DNA of 64,000 nucleotides, taken from assembly GCF_045063725.1 (NCBI RefSeq), contig NZ_CP173695.1; one strand, given 5' to 3'. The notes below the pieces were generated by a model. It ran no database searches. It was given only the letters and a program-made list of their open reading frames with translations, and had not been told where the DNA came from. Both the position numbers and the translations under genes were made by a program. The stretch is from Sellimonas catena. Lineage in GTDB: Bacteria > Bacillota > Clostridia > Lachnospirales > Lachnospiraceae. Positions 1 through 8,840 of the stretch are shown one piece after another (position 1 is the first letter of the stretch; each line of letters opens with the position of its first letter).

Positions 1-1
1 A

Positions 2-859
2 GCAGGGCAGCACGGAGTTGCAACCGCAACTGCAGCCGCTCTGATGGGGATGGAGTGTGAAGTGTTCATGGGAGAGGAGGACACAAAACGTCAGGCACTG
101 AACGTGTATAAGATGCGCCTTCTCGGAGCCAGGGTACATCCGGTCACTACCGGAACGGCAACTTTAAAAGACGCGGTGTCCGAAACCATGAGGGAGTGGA
201 CGAACCGGATCGATGATACCCACTACGTCCTTGGATCTGTCATGGGGCCCCACCCGTTCCCAACCATCGTACGGGATTTCCAGGCAGTGATTTCCAAAGA
301 AATCAAAGAGCAGATCCTGGAGGCGGAAGGAAAACTTCCGGACGCGGTGCTGGCCTGTGTCGGCGGCGGCTCCAATGCGATCGGAGCGTTTTACCATTTT
401 ATCGAAGAGAAAGACGTTCGGCTTATCGGATGTGAAGCGGCGGGCCGCGGCATCCACACGAAAGAGACGGCAGCAACCATTGCTACAGGAAAGCCCGGTA
501 TCTTCCACGGAATGAAATCCTATTTCTGCCAGGATGAGTACGGACAGATTGCTCCGGTATACTCCATCTCAGCCGGACTGGACTATCCGGGAATCGGTCC
601 GGAACACGCGGATCTTTATGATAAGAAACGGGCTGAATATGTGGCGGTGACAGATGACGAGGCAGTGGACGCCTTTGAATATCTGTCCAGGACGGAAGGA
701 ATTATTCCGGCCATCGAAAGCGCCCATGCCGTAGCCTATGCCATGAAACTTGCAAAAGAGATGAGACCGGACCAGTGTATCGTCGTCAATCTGTCAGGAA
801 GAGGCGACAAGGACTGCGCGGCCATCGCCAGATACAGAGGGGAGGATATTTATGAGTAG
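2..859 (+). CDS. trpB: tryptophan synthase beta subunit, 5' end missing
   Basis: TrpB condenses indole with serine to make tryptophan, using PLP, in the alpha2beta2 tryptophan synthase. The frame is open from base 2 with the typical AGQHGVATATAA stretch, so the gene starts upstream of the window and about the first quarter, including the PLP lysine, is not visible. The GGGSNAIG phosphate-binding loop (around bases 362-385) and the C-terminal NLSGRGDKD motif are intact. The stop overlaps the trpA start by 8 bp, which implies translational coupling in a trp operon. Confidence 0.97.
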   Translation, partial: AGQHGVATATAAALMGMECEVFMGEEDTKRQALNVYKMRLLGARVHPVTTGTATLKDAVSETMREWTNRIDDTHYVLGSVMGPHPFPTIVRDFQAVISKEIKEQILEAEGKLPDAVLACVGGGSNAIGAFYHFIEEKDVRLIGCEAAGRGIHTKETAATIATGKPGIFHGMKSYFCQDEYGQIAPVYSISAGLDYPGIGPEHADLYDKKRAEYVAVTDDEAVDAFEYLSRTEGIIPAIESAHAVAYAMKLAKEMRPDQCIVVNLSGRGDKDCAAIARYRGEDIYE

Positions 860-1619
860 GATCAGAGAAGCATTTACACATGGAAAAGCATTTATTCCAT
901 TTATCACCTGCGGTGATCCGTCCGTCGAGGTGACAGAGAAGATCGTCTATGCCATGGAGGAGGCGGGAGCAGACCTGATTGAGCTTGGAATTCCGTTTTC
1001 CGATCCGACGGCGGAAGGACCGGTGATTCAGGATGCGAATTTACGTGCTCTCTCCGGAGGAATTACGACGGATGCGGTCTTTGAGATGGTCCGGCGGATC
1101 CGAAGAAACACCAGTATTCCTATGGCCTTTATGACTTATGCCAATGTGGTATTCTCCTACGGGACGGAACGTTTTATACGGACTGCATCGGAAATCGGCA
1201 TGGACGGTCTGATTCTTCCGGATGTTCCGTTTGAAGAGAAGGAAGAGTTTGACAGCGTGTGCAGGAAGTATGGGCTGGACTTTATTTCGCTGATCGCACC
1301 GACATCCAGAGACCGGATCCAGATGATTGCAAAAGAGGCAGCCGGTTTTGTCTACTGCGTCTCTTCGCTCGGGGTAACGGGTGTACGTTCAGAGATCACA
1401 ACGGATGTGGGAAAAATGGTGCAGCTGGTGAAAGAAGAACAAGATATCCCGTGTGCGGTCGGATTCGGAATATCGACAGAAGAACAGGCAGGAAAGATGG
1501 CGGAAGTTTCGGACGGCGTGATCGTAGGTTCGGCCATTGTGAAGCTCTGCGGGCAGTACAAAGAGCAGTGTGTGCCGTATATAAAAGAATATGTAAAGAA
1601 AATGAAAGAAGCACTGTGA
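852..1619 (+). CDS. trpA: tryptophan synthase alpha subunit
   Basis: TrpA cleaves indole-3-glycerol phosphate to indole, which is channelled to TrpB. The 255-aa product is of normal length, a TIM barrel with the DLIELGIPFSDP segment that carries the catalytic glutamate (E44 here, E49 in the Salmonella enzyme). The second catalytic acid, D60 in SDPLADGP, is a glutamate here (SDPTAEGP, E55). This is an acid-for-acid change, so activity is still expected. The ATG lies inside the end of trpB with GGGGAGG just upstream. No clear terminator follows; the next gene has its own promoter-like sequence. Confidence 0.97.
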   Translation: MSRIREAFTHGKAFIPFITCGDPSVEVTEKIVYAMEEAGADLIELGIPFSDPTAEGPVIQDANLRALSGGITTDAVFEMVRRIRRNTSIPMAFMTYANVVFSYGTERFIRTASEIGMDGLILPDVPFEEKEEFDSVCRKYGLDFISLIAPTSRDRIQMIAKEAAGFVYCVSSLGVTGVRSEITTDVGKMVQLVKEEQDIPCAVGFGISTEEQAGKMAEVSDGVIVGSAIVKLCGQYKEQCVPYIKEYVKKMKEAL

Positions 1620-1643
1620 CTTTTGGCAAAAGTGATGTATAAT
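1615..1643 (+). promoter_or_regulatory. possible promoter of the M18 aminopeptidase gene
   Basis: TGTGAC and TATAAT are separated by 17 bp at the very end of trpA. The -10 is perfect and the -35 matches 4 of 6 bases. It sits about 60 bp before the chosen GTG start of the next gene. Confidence 0.5.
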
Positions 1644-1703
1644 AAGAGTACTTGAGGGCATTTGAGCCTGAAAATATCTCATGTCAGAAGGAGGAACAAA
1701 ACA

Positions 1704-3110
1704 GTGGACAGAAGAAATGTATGGAAGACTTACACACAGGCAGAATTAAAAGAGATGGAAGACATCAGCGCACGTTATAAACGCTGCCTGGATGAAGGAA
1801 AGACAGAAAGAGAATGCGTAGAGGTCGCAGAGCGCCTGGCAAAAGAAGCAGGATACCGCTGCCTGTGCTCTTACAAAGAGGCAGGAGAACCATTAAAGGA
1901 AGGCGACAAGGTTTACGCATCTTTCATGGGCAAGATGATTCTTCTTTTCCAGATCGGTAAAGAACCGCTGGAAAACGGAATGAATATTCTTGGAGCTCAC
2001 ATTGATTCTCCACGAATCGATATCAAACAGAATCCGCTCTATGAGACGGATGAGATGGCATATCTCGATACTCATTACTATGGAGGCATCAAGAAATATC
2101 AGTGGCTTGCTTCCCCGCTCTCTCTTCACGGAGTGATCGTAAAGAAAGACGGAACAAAAGTCCGTGTTAATATCGGAGAAAATGAAAATGATCCGGTATT
2201 TGTAATCACAGACCTGCTTGTACATCTGGCTGGAAAACAGATGTCACAGAAAGCATCTGAAGTGATTGAAGGCGACAATCTGGATCTTCTGATCGGAAGC
2301 CGTCCGCTCACAGAAGCAGAGGGACTCAAAGAAGACGAAAAAGAAGCAGTAAAAGCAGGCGTTCTTCGTCTTATGGAAGAAACATACGGAATCGGAGAAG
2401 AAGATTTCGTATCTGCAGAGCTTGAAATCGTTCCGGCAGGAAAAGCAAGAGACTGCGGTATTGACAGAAGCATGATCTTATCCTACGGACAGGACGACAG
2501 AGTCTGCGCATTCACATCTCTGTTTGCAATGCTGGACAACCCGCAGATCAGCCGTACCGCATGCTGCATCCTGGTAGATAAAGAAGAAATCGGAAGCGTC
2601 GGAGCAACCGGCATGCATTCCAGATTCTTTGAAAATACGATAGCAGAGCTCATTGCACTGACAGGCGAAGAGTCCGAATTAAAAGTAAGACGTGCCCTTC
2701 AGAATTCCAAGATGCTTTCCTCAGACGTAAGTGCTGCTTACGATCCGATGTTTGCAGCAGCATTTGAAAAGAGAAGCTCCGCATTCTTCGGAAAAGGACT
2801 TGTATTCAACAAGTTCACAGGAAGCCGTGGAAAGAACGGCTCCAACGATGCGAACGCAGAGTATCTCGCAGAAATCCGCAGCGTCATGGATGAGGCAGGA
2901 GTCGGATATCAGTATGCAGAACTTGGTAAAGTAGATGTCGGCGGCGGCGGAACGATCGCATACATCATGGCACAGTACGGCATGGAAGTGATCGACAGCG
3001 GTGTTGCAGTTCTCTGTATGCATGCAATGTATGAGATCTCCAGTAAGGCAGATGTATACGAAGCTGTGAAAGGCTATAAAGCATTTATTGAAAAAATCGG
3101 ACAGAAATAA
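1704..3110 (+). CDS. M18 family aspartyl-type aminopeptidase
   Basis: This is a cytosolic two-zinc aminopeptidase of family M18 (ApeA/LAP4-like) that removes N-terminal residues from peptides. The family metal-binding segments are visible: GAHIDSPR near residue 98, the DDRVCAF stretch near 263, DKEEIGSVG near 292 and a C-terminal histidine in CMHAMYE. I place the start at GTG 1704, because AAGGAGG lies at 1688-1694 with 9-bp spacing. An upstream in-frame ATG at 1662 would add 14 poorly conserved residues and has no ribosome site. The product is then 468 aa, normal for the family. Confidence 0.93.
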   Translation: MDRRNVWKTYTQAELKEMEDISARYKRCLDEGKTERECVEVAERLAKEAGYRCLCSYKEAGEPLKEGDKVYASFMGKMILLFQIGKEPLENGMNILGAHIDSPRIDIKQNPLYETDEMAYLDTHYYGGIKKYQWLASPLSLHGVIVKKDGTKVRVNIGENENDPVFVITDLLVHLAGKQMSQKASEVIEGDNLDLLIGSRPLTEAEGLKEDEKEAVKAGVLRLMEETYGIGEEDFVSAELEIVPAGKARDCGIDRSMILSYGQDDRVCAFTSLFAMLDNPQISRTACCILVDKEEIGSVGATGMHSRFFENTIAELIALTGEESELKVRRALQNSKMLSSDVSAAYDPMFAAAFEKRSSAFFGKGLVFNKFTGSRGKNGSNDANAEYLAEIRSVMDEAGVGYQYAELGKVDVGGGGTIAYIMAQYGMEVIDSGVAVLCMHAMYEISSKADVYEAVKGYKAFIEKIGQK

Positions 3111-3118
3111 AGCAGGGA

Positions 3119-3203
3119 GTGACAATCCGGCCGTAAGACATGACCGGATTGTCACAAAAACTGTAACGGAATTGTTGTATGAGGTATGACAGAATTGTTA
3201 CAG
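3119..3203 (+). repeat. two inverted repeats upstream of ppdK
   Basis: The first is a perfect 12-bp inverted repeat (GTGACAATCCGG, 3119-3130, with its complement at 3144-3155). The second is a 7-bp inverted repeat (CTGTAAC 3161-3167, GTTACAG 3197-3203). Related half-sites (GGAATTGTT, AGAATTGTT) recur between them. There is no T-run after the first hairpin on either strand, so it is not an ordinary terminator. The position just upstream of the ppdK promoter suits an operator or a bound leader structure. Confidence 0.4.
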
Positions 3204-3220
3204 AAAATACGATAAATTTC

Positions 3221-3249
3221 TTGACGAACAATGTTAAAACATTTACAAT
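3221..3249 (+). promoter_or_regulatory. ppdK promoter
   Basis: TTGACG (3221-3226) and TACAAT (3244-3249) are separated by 17 bp. The predicted transcript has a leader of about 125 bases before the ppdK ATG. Confidence 0.75.
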
Positions 3250-3298
3250 ATTACCAGCGGGAAACTGCAAAAGAACGTAATATTCCGGGCACAGAAGT

Positions 3299-3335
3299 AC
3301 GACTTTACATAAGAGAAACGCAAAGTCGTGTTTTT
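3299..3335 (+). promoter_or_regulatory. possible attenuator hairpin in the ppdK leader
   Basis: ACGACTTT (3299-3306) pairs with AAAGTCGT (3322-3329), followed by GTTTTT. This looks like a weak intrinsic terminator inside the leader, between promoter and ribosome site (AGGAGG 3363-3368). I see no short peptide or recognisable aptamer, so its role is inferred. Confidence 0.4.
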
Positions 3336-3378
3336 CGTGTCAAATATTACAAATATATTATTAGGAGGACATTGAAAC

Positions 3379-6006
3379 ATGGCTACGAAATGGGTGTATA
3401 TGTTTACAGAAGGTAACGCTACAATGAGAAACCTTCTGGGTGGTAAAGGTGCGAACCTTGCTGAAATGACAGGCCTTGGACTCCCGGTACCTCAGGGATT
3501 CACTGTAACAACAGAGGCTTGTACCCAGTATTATGAGGACGGCAGACAGATCAATGACGAAATCATGAGTCAGATCATGGAAGCTATGACAAAACTGGAA
3601 GAGATCACAGGAAAGAAATTCGGAGATAAAGAGAATCCGCTTCTCGTTTCCGTTCGTTCCGGTGCAAGAGCTTCCATGCCGGGTATGATGGATACTATCC
3701 TGAACCTTGGTCTGAATGAAGAAGTTGTTGAAACTCTGGCAGAAGCTTCCGGAAACCCGCGTTGGGCATGGGACTGCTACAGAAGATTTATCCAGATGTA
3801 TTCCGACGTTGTTATGGAAGTCGGCAAAAAATATTTTGAAGAACTCATCGACAAGATGAAAGAAGAAAAAGGCGTGAAGCTGGACGTTGAACTGACAGCA
3901 GAAGATCTCAAGGCTCTTGCAGGACAGTTCAAAGCTGAATACAAAGAGAAGATCGGATCCGACTTCCCGGCTGACGCAAAAGAACAGCTCATCGGCGCTG
4001 TAAAGGCTGTATTCCGTTCATGGGACAACCCGCGTGCCAATGTATACCGTCGTGACAACGATATCCCGTATTCATGGGGAACAGCTGTCAACGTACAGAT
4101 GATGGCATTCGGTAACATGGGAGATGACTGTGGTACAGGTGTTGCATTTACACGTGACCCGGCTACAGGAGAAAACGGTCTGTTCGGAGAATTCCTTACA
4201 AACGCACAGGGCGAAGACGTTGTTGCCGGTGTTCGTACTCCAATGCACATTTCCGAAATGGAAGACAAATTCCCGGAAGCATTCAAACAGTTCAAAGAAG
4301 TATGCAGCACTCTGGAAAACCACTACAGAGATATGCAGGACATGGAGTTTACTGTAGAACATGGTAAACTGTACATGCTTCAGACACGTAACGGAAAGAG
4401 AACAGCACAGGCTGCTCTGAAGATCGCATGCGACCTTGTTGACGAAGGCATGAGAACAGAAGAAGAAGCAGTTGCTATGATCGATCCTCGTAACCTTGAT
4501 ACATTACTTCACCCACAGTTCGACGCTGCTGCACTGAAAGCAGCTACACCGATGGGCAAAGGTCTTGGAGCATCTCCGGGAGCTGCCTGCGGTAAAGTTG
4601 TATTCACAGCTGATGACGCTGTAGAGTGGGCTGAAAGAGGAGAAAAAGTCGTTCTGGTTCGTCTTGAAACATCACCGGAAGATATCACAGGTATGAAGAG
4701 CGCTCAGGGTATCCTGACAGTTCGCGGTGGTATGACATCTCACGCAGCAGTTGTTGCCCGTGGTATGGGTGAATGCTGTGTATCCGGATGCGGCGACATC
4801 GTAATGGATGAAGCAAACAAGAAATTCACACTTGGCGGAAAAGAATTCCACGAAGGAGACTTCATCTCCATTGATGGTACAACAGGTAACATCTACGACG
4901 GAGTAATCCCGACAGTAGACGCTACAATCGCTGGTGAGTTCGAACGTATCATGAACTGGGCTGACAAATACAGAACATTAAAAGTTCGTACAAACGCAGA
5001 TACACCGGAAGACGCTAAGAAAGCTGTAGAACTTGGCGCAGAAGGTATCGGACTTTGCCGTACAGAGCATATGTTCTTCGGTGAAGGAAGAATCGACGCG
5101 TTCCGTGAAATGATCTGTTCTGAAACAGAAGAAGAAAGAGAAACAGCTCTTGAAAAAGTTCTTCCATATCAGCAGGGAGACTTCGAAGCTCTCTACGAAG
5201 CTCTGGAAGGTAACCCGGTAACAATCCGTTTCCTGGATCCGCCGCTTCATGAGTTCGTTCCAACAGAGGAAGAAGATATCAAGAAACTTGCAGAAGCTCA
5301 GGGCAAGACTGTAGAGCAGATCAAAGCAATCATCGACAGCCTGCACGAGTTCAACCCGATGATGGGTCATCGTGGATGCCGTCTTGCAGTTACTTATCCG
5401 GAAATTGCAAAGATGCAGACAAAAGCTGTTATCCGTGCAGCTATCAACGTAAAGAAAGCTCATCCGGACTGGAACATCAAACCGGAAATCATGATTCCGC
5501 TTGTTGGAGAAGTAAAAGAGCTTAAATACGTGAAGAACTTCGTTGTTGAAACAGCTGACGCTGAAATCGCAGCAGCTGGTATCGACCTTGAATACGAAGT
5601 TGGTACAATGATCGAGATCCCGAGAGCTGCTCTTACAGCTGACGAGATCGCAAAAGAAGCTGACTTCTTCTGCTTCGGTACAAACGACCTGACACAGATG
5701 ACATTCGGATTCTCCCGTGACGACGCTGGTAAGTTCCTCAACGCTTACTATGACGCTAAGATCTACGAGAACGATCCATTTGCAAAACTTGACCAGGTTG
5801 GTGTCGGCAAACTGATGAAGATGGCTATCGATTTAGGAAAACCGGCTAACCCGAACCTGCATGTAGGAATCTGTGGAGAGCACGGTGGAGATCCAAGCTC
5901 CGTAGAATTCTGCCATAAACTTGGCCTGAACTACGTATCCTGCTCACCATTCCGTGTACCGATCGCCAGACTTGCAGCAGCACAGGCAGCAATCAACAAC
6001 AAATAA
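3379..6006 (+). CDS. ppdK: pyruvate, phosphate dikinase
   Basis: PPDK interconverts pyruvate + ATP + Pi and PEP + AMP + PPi in the cytosol. In anaerobes it serves PPi-linked glycolysis or gluconeogenesis. The 875 aa contain the N-terminal ATP-grasp region (NLLGGKGANLAEM), the swivelling phosphohistidine domain with GGMTSHAAVVARGMG near residues 451-465, and the C-terminal PEP/pyruvate barrel with GTNDLTQ near 767 and HVGICGEHGGD near 828, which carries the catalytic cysteine. Codon use is strongly biased, as in highly expressed genes. A good promoter, a strong ribosome site and a strong terminator make this a single-gene unit. Confidence 0.98.
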   Translation: MATKWVYMFTEGNATMRNLLGGKGANLAEMTGLGLPVPQGFTVTTEACTQYYEDGRQINDEIMSQIMEAMTKLEEITGKKFGDKENPLLVSVRSGARASMPGMMDTILNLGLNEEVVETLAEASGNPRWAWDCYRRFIQMYSDVVMEVGKKYFEELIDKMKEEKGVKLDVELTAEDLKALAGQFKAEYKEKIGSDFPADAKEQLIGAVKAVFRSWDNPRANVYRRDNDIPYSWGTAVNVQMMAFGNMGDDCGTGVAFTRDPATGENGLFGEFLTNAQGEDVVAGVRTPMHISEMEDKFPEAFKQFKEVCSTLENHYRDMQDMEFTVEHGKLYMLQTRNGKRTAQAALKIACDLVDEGMRTEEEAVAMIDPRNLDTLLHPQFDAAALKAATPMGKGLGASPGAACGKVVFTADDAVEWAERGEKVVLVRLETSPEDITGMKSAQGILTVRGGMTSHAAVVARGMGECCVSGCGDIVMDEANKKFTLGGKEFHEGDFISIDGTTGNIYDGVIPTVDATIAGEFERIMNWADKYRTLKVRTNADTPEDAKKAVELGAEGIGLCRTEHMFFGEGRIDAFREMICSETEEERETALEKVLPYQQGDFEALYEALEGNPVTIRFLDPPLHEFVPTEEEDIKKLAEAQGKTVEQIKAIIDSLHEFNPMMGHRGCRLAVTYPEIAKMQTKAVIRAAINVKKAHPDWNIKPEIMIPLVGEVKELKYVKNFVVETADAEIAAAGIDLEYEVGTMIEIPRAALTADEIAKEADFFCFGTNDLTQMTFGFSRDDAGKFLNAYYDAKIYENDPFAKLDQVGVGKLMKMAIDLGKPANPNLHVGICGEHGGDPSSVEFCHKLGLNYVSCSPFRVPIARLAAAQAAINNK

Positions 6007-6036
6007 TAAATAAAGATTTTAATCTATATTTATGAC

Positions 6037-6066
6037 AAAAAAGGGAAGCGTATGCTTCCCTTTTTT
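6037..6066 (+). terminator. rho-independent terminator after ppdK
   Basis: The arms AAGGGAAGC and GCTTCCCTT are extended by A/T pairs, close a short loop and end in a run of six T. It lies 30 bp after the ppdK stop. Confidence 0.93.
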
Positions 6067-6209
6067 CCTTACCCTTATGTTTGTTTTACCAGCCCATCAT
6101 GAAGGCCCCTCTTAAAGAACCCTCACGAAGAAAGGTCCTCTTTAAATTTAGATACCCGAATTCTTCTCCATTTATGGTTTTAAAACTTTCATGGATTGTT
6201 CTATTCTTT

Positions 6210-6450
6210 TCAATTAATCACAGCCAAAATCTTGGAGTCTGCTTTGCGATATAGATCCAAATAAGAGCTTGTAAAAATGAAGTTTTTTGCATTCCCATTT
6301 TCGTCCGTAAGTGAATTCTTAAGATCTTCAATTATTTTGTAATAAGATTCCACCTTTTCTTGGTCCTTTAAAATGATTATGAAGTAGATCTAATGCAAAA
6401 TGTGGATTTAACTAATCCGGATATTGAAAACGTCCTCTGGAATGTCTATC
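6210..6450 (-). pseudogene. decayed remnant of an unidentified gene
   Basis: Read on the minus strand, the gap between ppdK and the next gene has protein-like coding in pieces. One piece, GRFQYPD, is followed by a stop near 6427. The same frame resumes with LNPHFALDLLHNHFKGP. A shift near 6360 then leads into KVESYYKIIEDLKNSL and on to SYLDLYRKADSKILAVIN, ending at TGA (6210-6212). One nonsense and one frame change in about 80 codons suggest the 3' end of a dead gene. I do not recognise the family. The stretch 6067-6209 shows nothing further. Confidence 0.35.
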
Positions 6451-6451
6451 C

Positions 6452-7192
6452 CTACCTTCGGATTCGATGAATAAGAACATACAATCCAAACAGGGCGAAT
6501 ACTGCCATTGCCAGTTTCAGACCGGCCAAGACAATCCAGACCCCTGCAATCAAAAGCCCGATTAGAAGCACGCAGATCCGTCCCATAATCCGGTTCCTGG
6601 TGTCCTGATTATGGACCAACAGTTTCAGGGCGAAGAAAATAAGAACAAGAATAGATACCGTGAAACCAAACAGAAAAAATCCGAATCCCATTTTGAAACC
6701 GACGGATAAACCGTTGCCTTCTATAGAGACGATATCGGTCTGATCCGGGTTGTAGCGGATGGTAATCTGTTCTCCGATTTCAAAGGAGCGTCTGGAGCTC
6801 CAGACATTTCCTGTACCCATGCAGATCCCGTTTCCTTCTGCCTGATAGCGGACTACAGGGGCGTAGAGATAGCCGGAAGTTTCGCCTGTAGTATCCCATT
6901 TCCGGGTATATTCTACTACAGTTCCATTCGCTTCGCCGGAATATCTCAGATCTTCCTGACAGGAAGAATATAGGAAATAAACGCCGACTGACATAAATCC
7001 AACTGTGAAAACAAGAAGAAACAGTGCTGTCCCAAGTCTGGTAAAAATGGATATGTGCGCCGGAACAGTTGTATTTTCTGTATTGATATCTTCTGGAACA
7101 TTTCGATTCTGTCTCCACCGGAAAAAGAAAAATACAGTTATGCCTGCGCTAAGTATGCCTAGAATAAGAATCATGATCGTATAGAAAAGCAT
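6452..7192 (-). CDS. DUF3592-type membrane protein
   Basis: The 246-aa membrane protein has a transmembrane segment at the N-terminus, a second near residue 60, an extracytoplasmic middle and two hydrophobic segments at the C-terminus. The middle part (GTVVEYTRKWDTTGE, APVVRYQAEG, FEIGEQITIRYNPDQTDIV) has the pattern of DUF3592 domains, beta-rich modules of unknown function. The start is ATG 7192, with GGAGG at 7201-7205 8 bp away; the longer TTG frame is not supported. It stands alone and faces ppdK convergently. Confidence 0.75.
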   Translation of the reverse strand: MLFYTIMILILGILSAGITVFFFFRWRQNRNVPEDINTENTTVPAHISIFTRLGTALFLLVFTVGFMSVGVYFLYSSCQEDLRYSGEANGTVVEYTRKWDTTGETSGYLYAPVVRYQAEGNGICMGTGNVWSSRRSFEIGEQITIRYNPDQTDIVSIEGNGLSVGFKMGFGFFLFGFTVSILVLIFFALKLLVHNQDTRNRIMGRICVLLIGLLIAGVWIVLAGLKLAMAVFALFGLYVLIHRIRR

Positions 7193-7316
7193 AAGACAGC
7201 CCTCCAATCTTTACTGTCATTATAAAAGAAAGAACCGGTATGAACTACTGGCTTTCTGTCAAGTCTAAGTAAAATCCTGATAAAAAGGAAATGGCGATGT
7301 TTATCTGCATGCCTGC

Positions 7317-7338
7317 TTTAACCCAAATTTAACCCAAA
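7317..7338 (+). repeat. tandem 11-bp repeat upstream of phoH-like gene
   Basis: TTTAACCCAAA occurs twice head to tail, without a mismatch, between the divergent DUF3592 and PhoH genes. A TATAAT at 7367-7372 lies 28 bp downstream, so the pair could be a regulator site, or chance in AT-rich DNA. Confidence 0.4.
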
Positions 7339-7443
7339 TCTGAGCAAAGTTAAAATACAGGAAAGCTATAATTTCCATAAAGGGGAAGAACAGCTTTCCT
7401 TTTGTGTTTTATGAAAAGTCTATATGGTAAAGGAGACCTGCAT

Positions 7444-8817
7444 ATGGTAAAAATCTATGTCATCGACACCAACATTCTCATTCAGAATCCACAGGCACTG
7501 CTCAGTTTTGAGGATAATCAGGTGATTCTGCCTGTTGTTGTACTGGAAGAGCTGGATAATCTAAAGAAGGCAGATGGCGAGAAGGGAAGAAATGCAAGAG
7601 CGGCAATCCGGATTCTGGAAGAACTCCGGCAAAAAGGAGATCTGCTGGAAGGAATTGAACTGGCATCAGGAGGTATACTCCGGGTGGAGAAAAATTTTGT
7701 AAACGTGCAGCTTCCGGAGGATCTGCCGGAAGAGAAGATGGATAACCGGATTTTGAAAGTCTGCAAGGGATTGGCGGAGTCCTGTGAGGAACAGGTGGTT
7801 CTTGTGACAAAAGACATTTTGCTCAGAATTAAGGCACAGATCATCGGAATCCGGGCGGAAGATTATACGACAGAGCAGGTTGTAGAGTATGAAGGGCAGT
7901 ACAGGGGAAGGATAGAAGTGTATGTGCCGGAAGAAAAATTCAAAGAGTTTAAGAAAAAGGGCGTTCCGGTGGAGGATGTCTACCTTTCGGACGAACAGGG
8001 AAACCGGATCGTGCCAAAGCTGGAAGAAAATGAATTTGTGATTTTAAAGGCGGATCAGTCTGCAAAGAAAACCCAGCTCGGTCGGGTGGAAAAGGGAGTG
8101 ATTAAAAAGCTGGAATACCGGAAAACCCAGCCTTACGGTGTTTCTCCAAGAAATGCAGGACAATATTTCGTACAGGAAGCACTGATGCAGCCGGCTGAAA
8201 AGGCACCGCTTGTTATTATCAAAGGCAGGGCAGGGACCAGTAAGACTTTCTATACGCTGGCGGTCGGTCTGGAAAAAATCCTGAATCATCCAACGGGAGA
8301 ATACCGGAGAATTCTGATTTCCAGGCCAAACGCACAGTTTGACTCGGACATCGGTTTTCTCCCGGGAGACGAACAGGAGAAGATTTCTCCGCTGATGCGT
8401 CCTGTCATTGACAATCTGGAACAGCTGATCGATTCCAACGAGGAAGAACGCTATAAAGATGAGCGGGAATTACAGGGGAAGATCGATGAAATCTTCGACC
8501 GCGGGCTGATTCAGACGGAAGCGTTAAATTATATTCGCGGGCGTTCCATTATGAAGACTTATCTGATTATCGATGAAGCACAGAACATGACGCCGAATCA
8601 GGTAAAAGGAATTATTACAAGAGCAGGAAAAGGCACCAAAATCATTCTGCTTGGTGATACAAACCAGATTGACCGCCCGATGCTGGATGAACGGACGAAT
8701 GGTCTCAGTTATGCTTCCGAATATATGAAAGGAAGCCCGCTCTGCTGGCAGGTAACCTTCACGCCGGAGGAATGTGAGCGTTCCGCCCTTGCCATGGACG
8801 CAATTACAAGATTATAA
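7444..8817 (+). CDS. PIN-PhoH family ATPase/ribonuclease
   Basis: The protein has an N-terminal PIN nuclease domain (VIDTNILIQNP at the start, with further acidic residues through about residue 135) fused to a C-terminal PhoH ATPase domain. The Walker A region is GRAGTSKTF near residues 262-270, with serine where glycine normally precedes the lysine. Walker B is YLIIDEAQNMTP near 373. PIN-PhoH proteins act as RNA helicase/ribonucleases in known cases (the PhoH2 family); the target here is unknown. I start at ATG 7444 (AGGAG at 7431-7435), giving 457 aa; the TTG 14 codons upstream lacks support. The HD protein follows after 23 bp, probably co-transcribed. Confidence 0.88.
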   Translation: MVKIYVIDTNILIQNPQALLSFEDNQVILPVVVLEELDNLKKADGEKGRNARAAIRILEELRQKGDLLEGIELASGGILRVEKNFVNVQLPEDLPEEKMDNRILKVCKGLAESCEEQVVLVTKDILLRIKAQIIGIRAEDYTTEQVVEYEGQYRGRIEVYVPEEKFKEFKKKGVPVEDVYLSDEQGNRIVPKLEENEFVILKADQSAKKTQLGRVEKGVIKKLEYRKTQPYGVSPRNAGQYFVQEALMQPAEKAPLVIIKGRAGTSKTFYTLAVGLEKILNHPTGEYRRILISRPNAQFDSDIGFLPGDEQEKISPLMRPVIDNLEQLIDSNEEERYKDERELQGKIDEIFDRGLIQTEALNYIRGRSIMKTYLIIDEAQNMTPNQVKGIITRAGKGTKIILLGDTNQIDRPMLDERTNGLSYASEYMKGSPLCWQVTFTPEECERSALAMDAITRL

Positions 8818-8840
8818 GAAGAGGAGTTACGACAGAATAT

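Noticed and set aside
3119..3155. Inverted repeat after the aminopeptidase as a terminator
   Set aside because: No T-run on either strand; more likely an operator or RNA structure.
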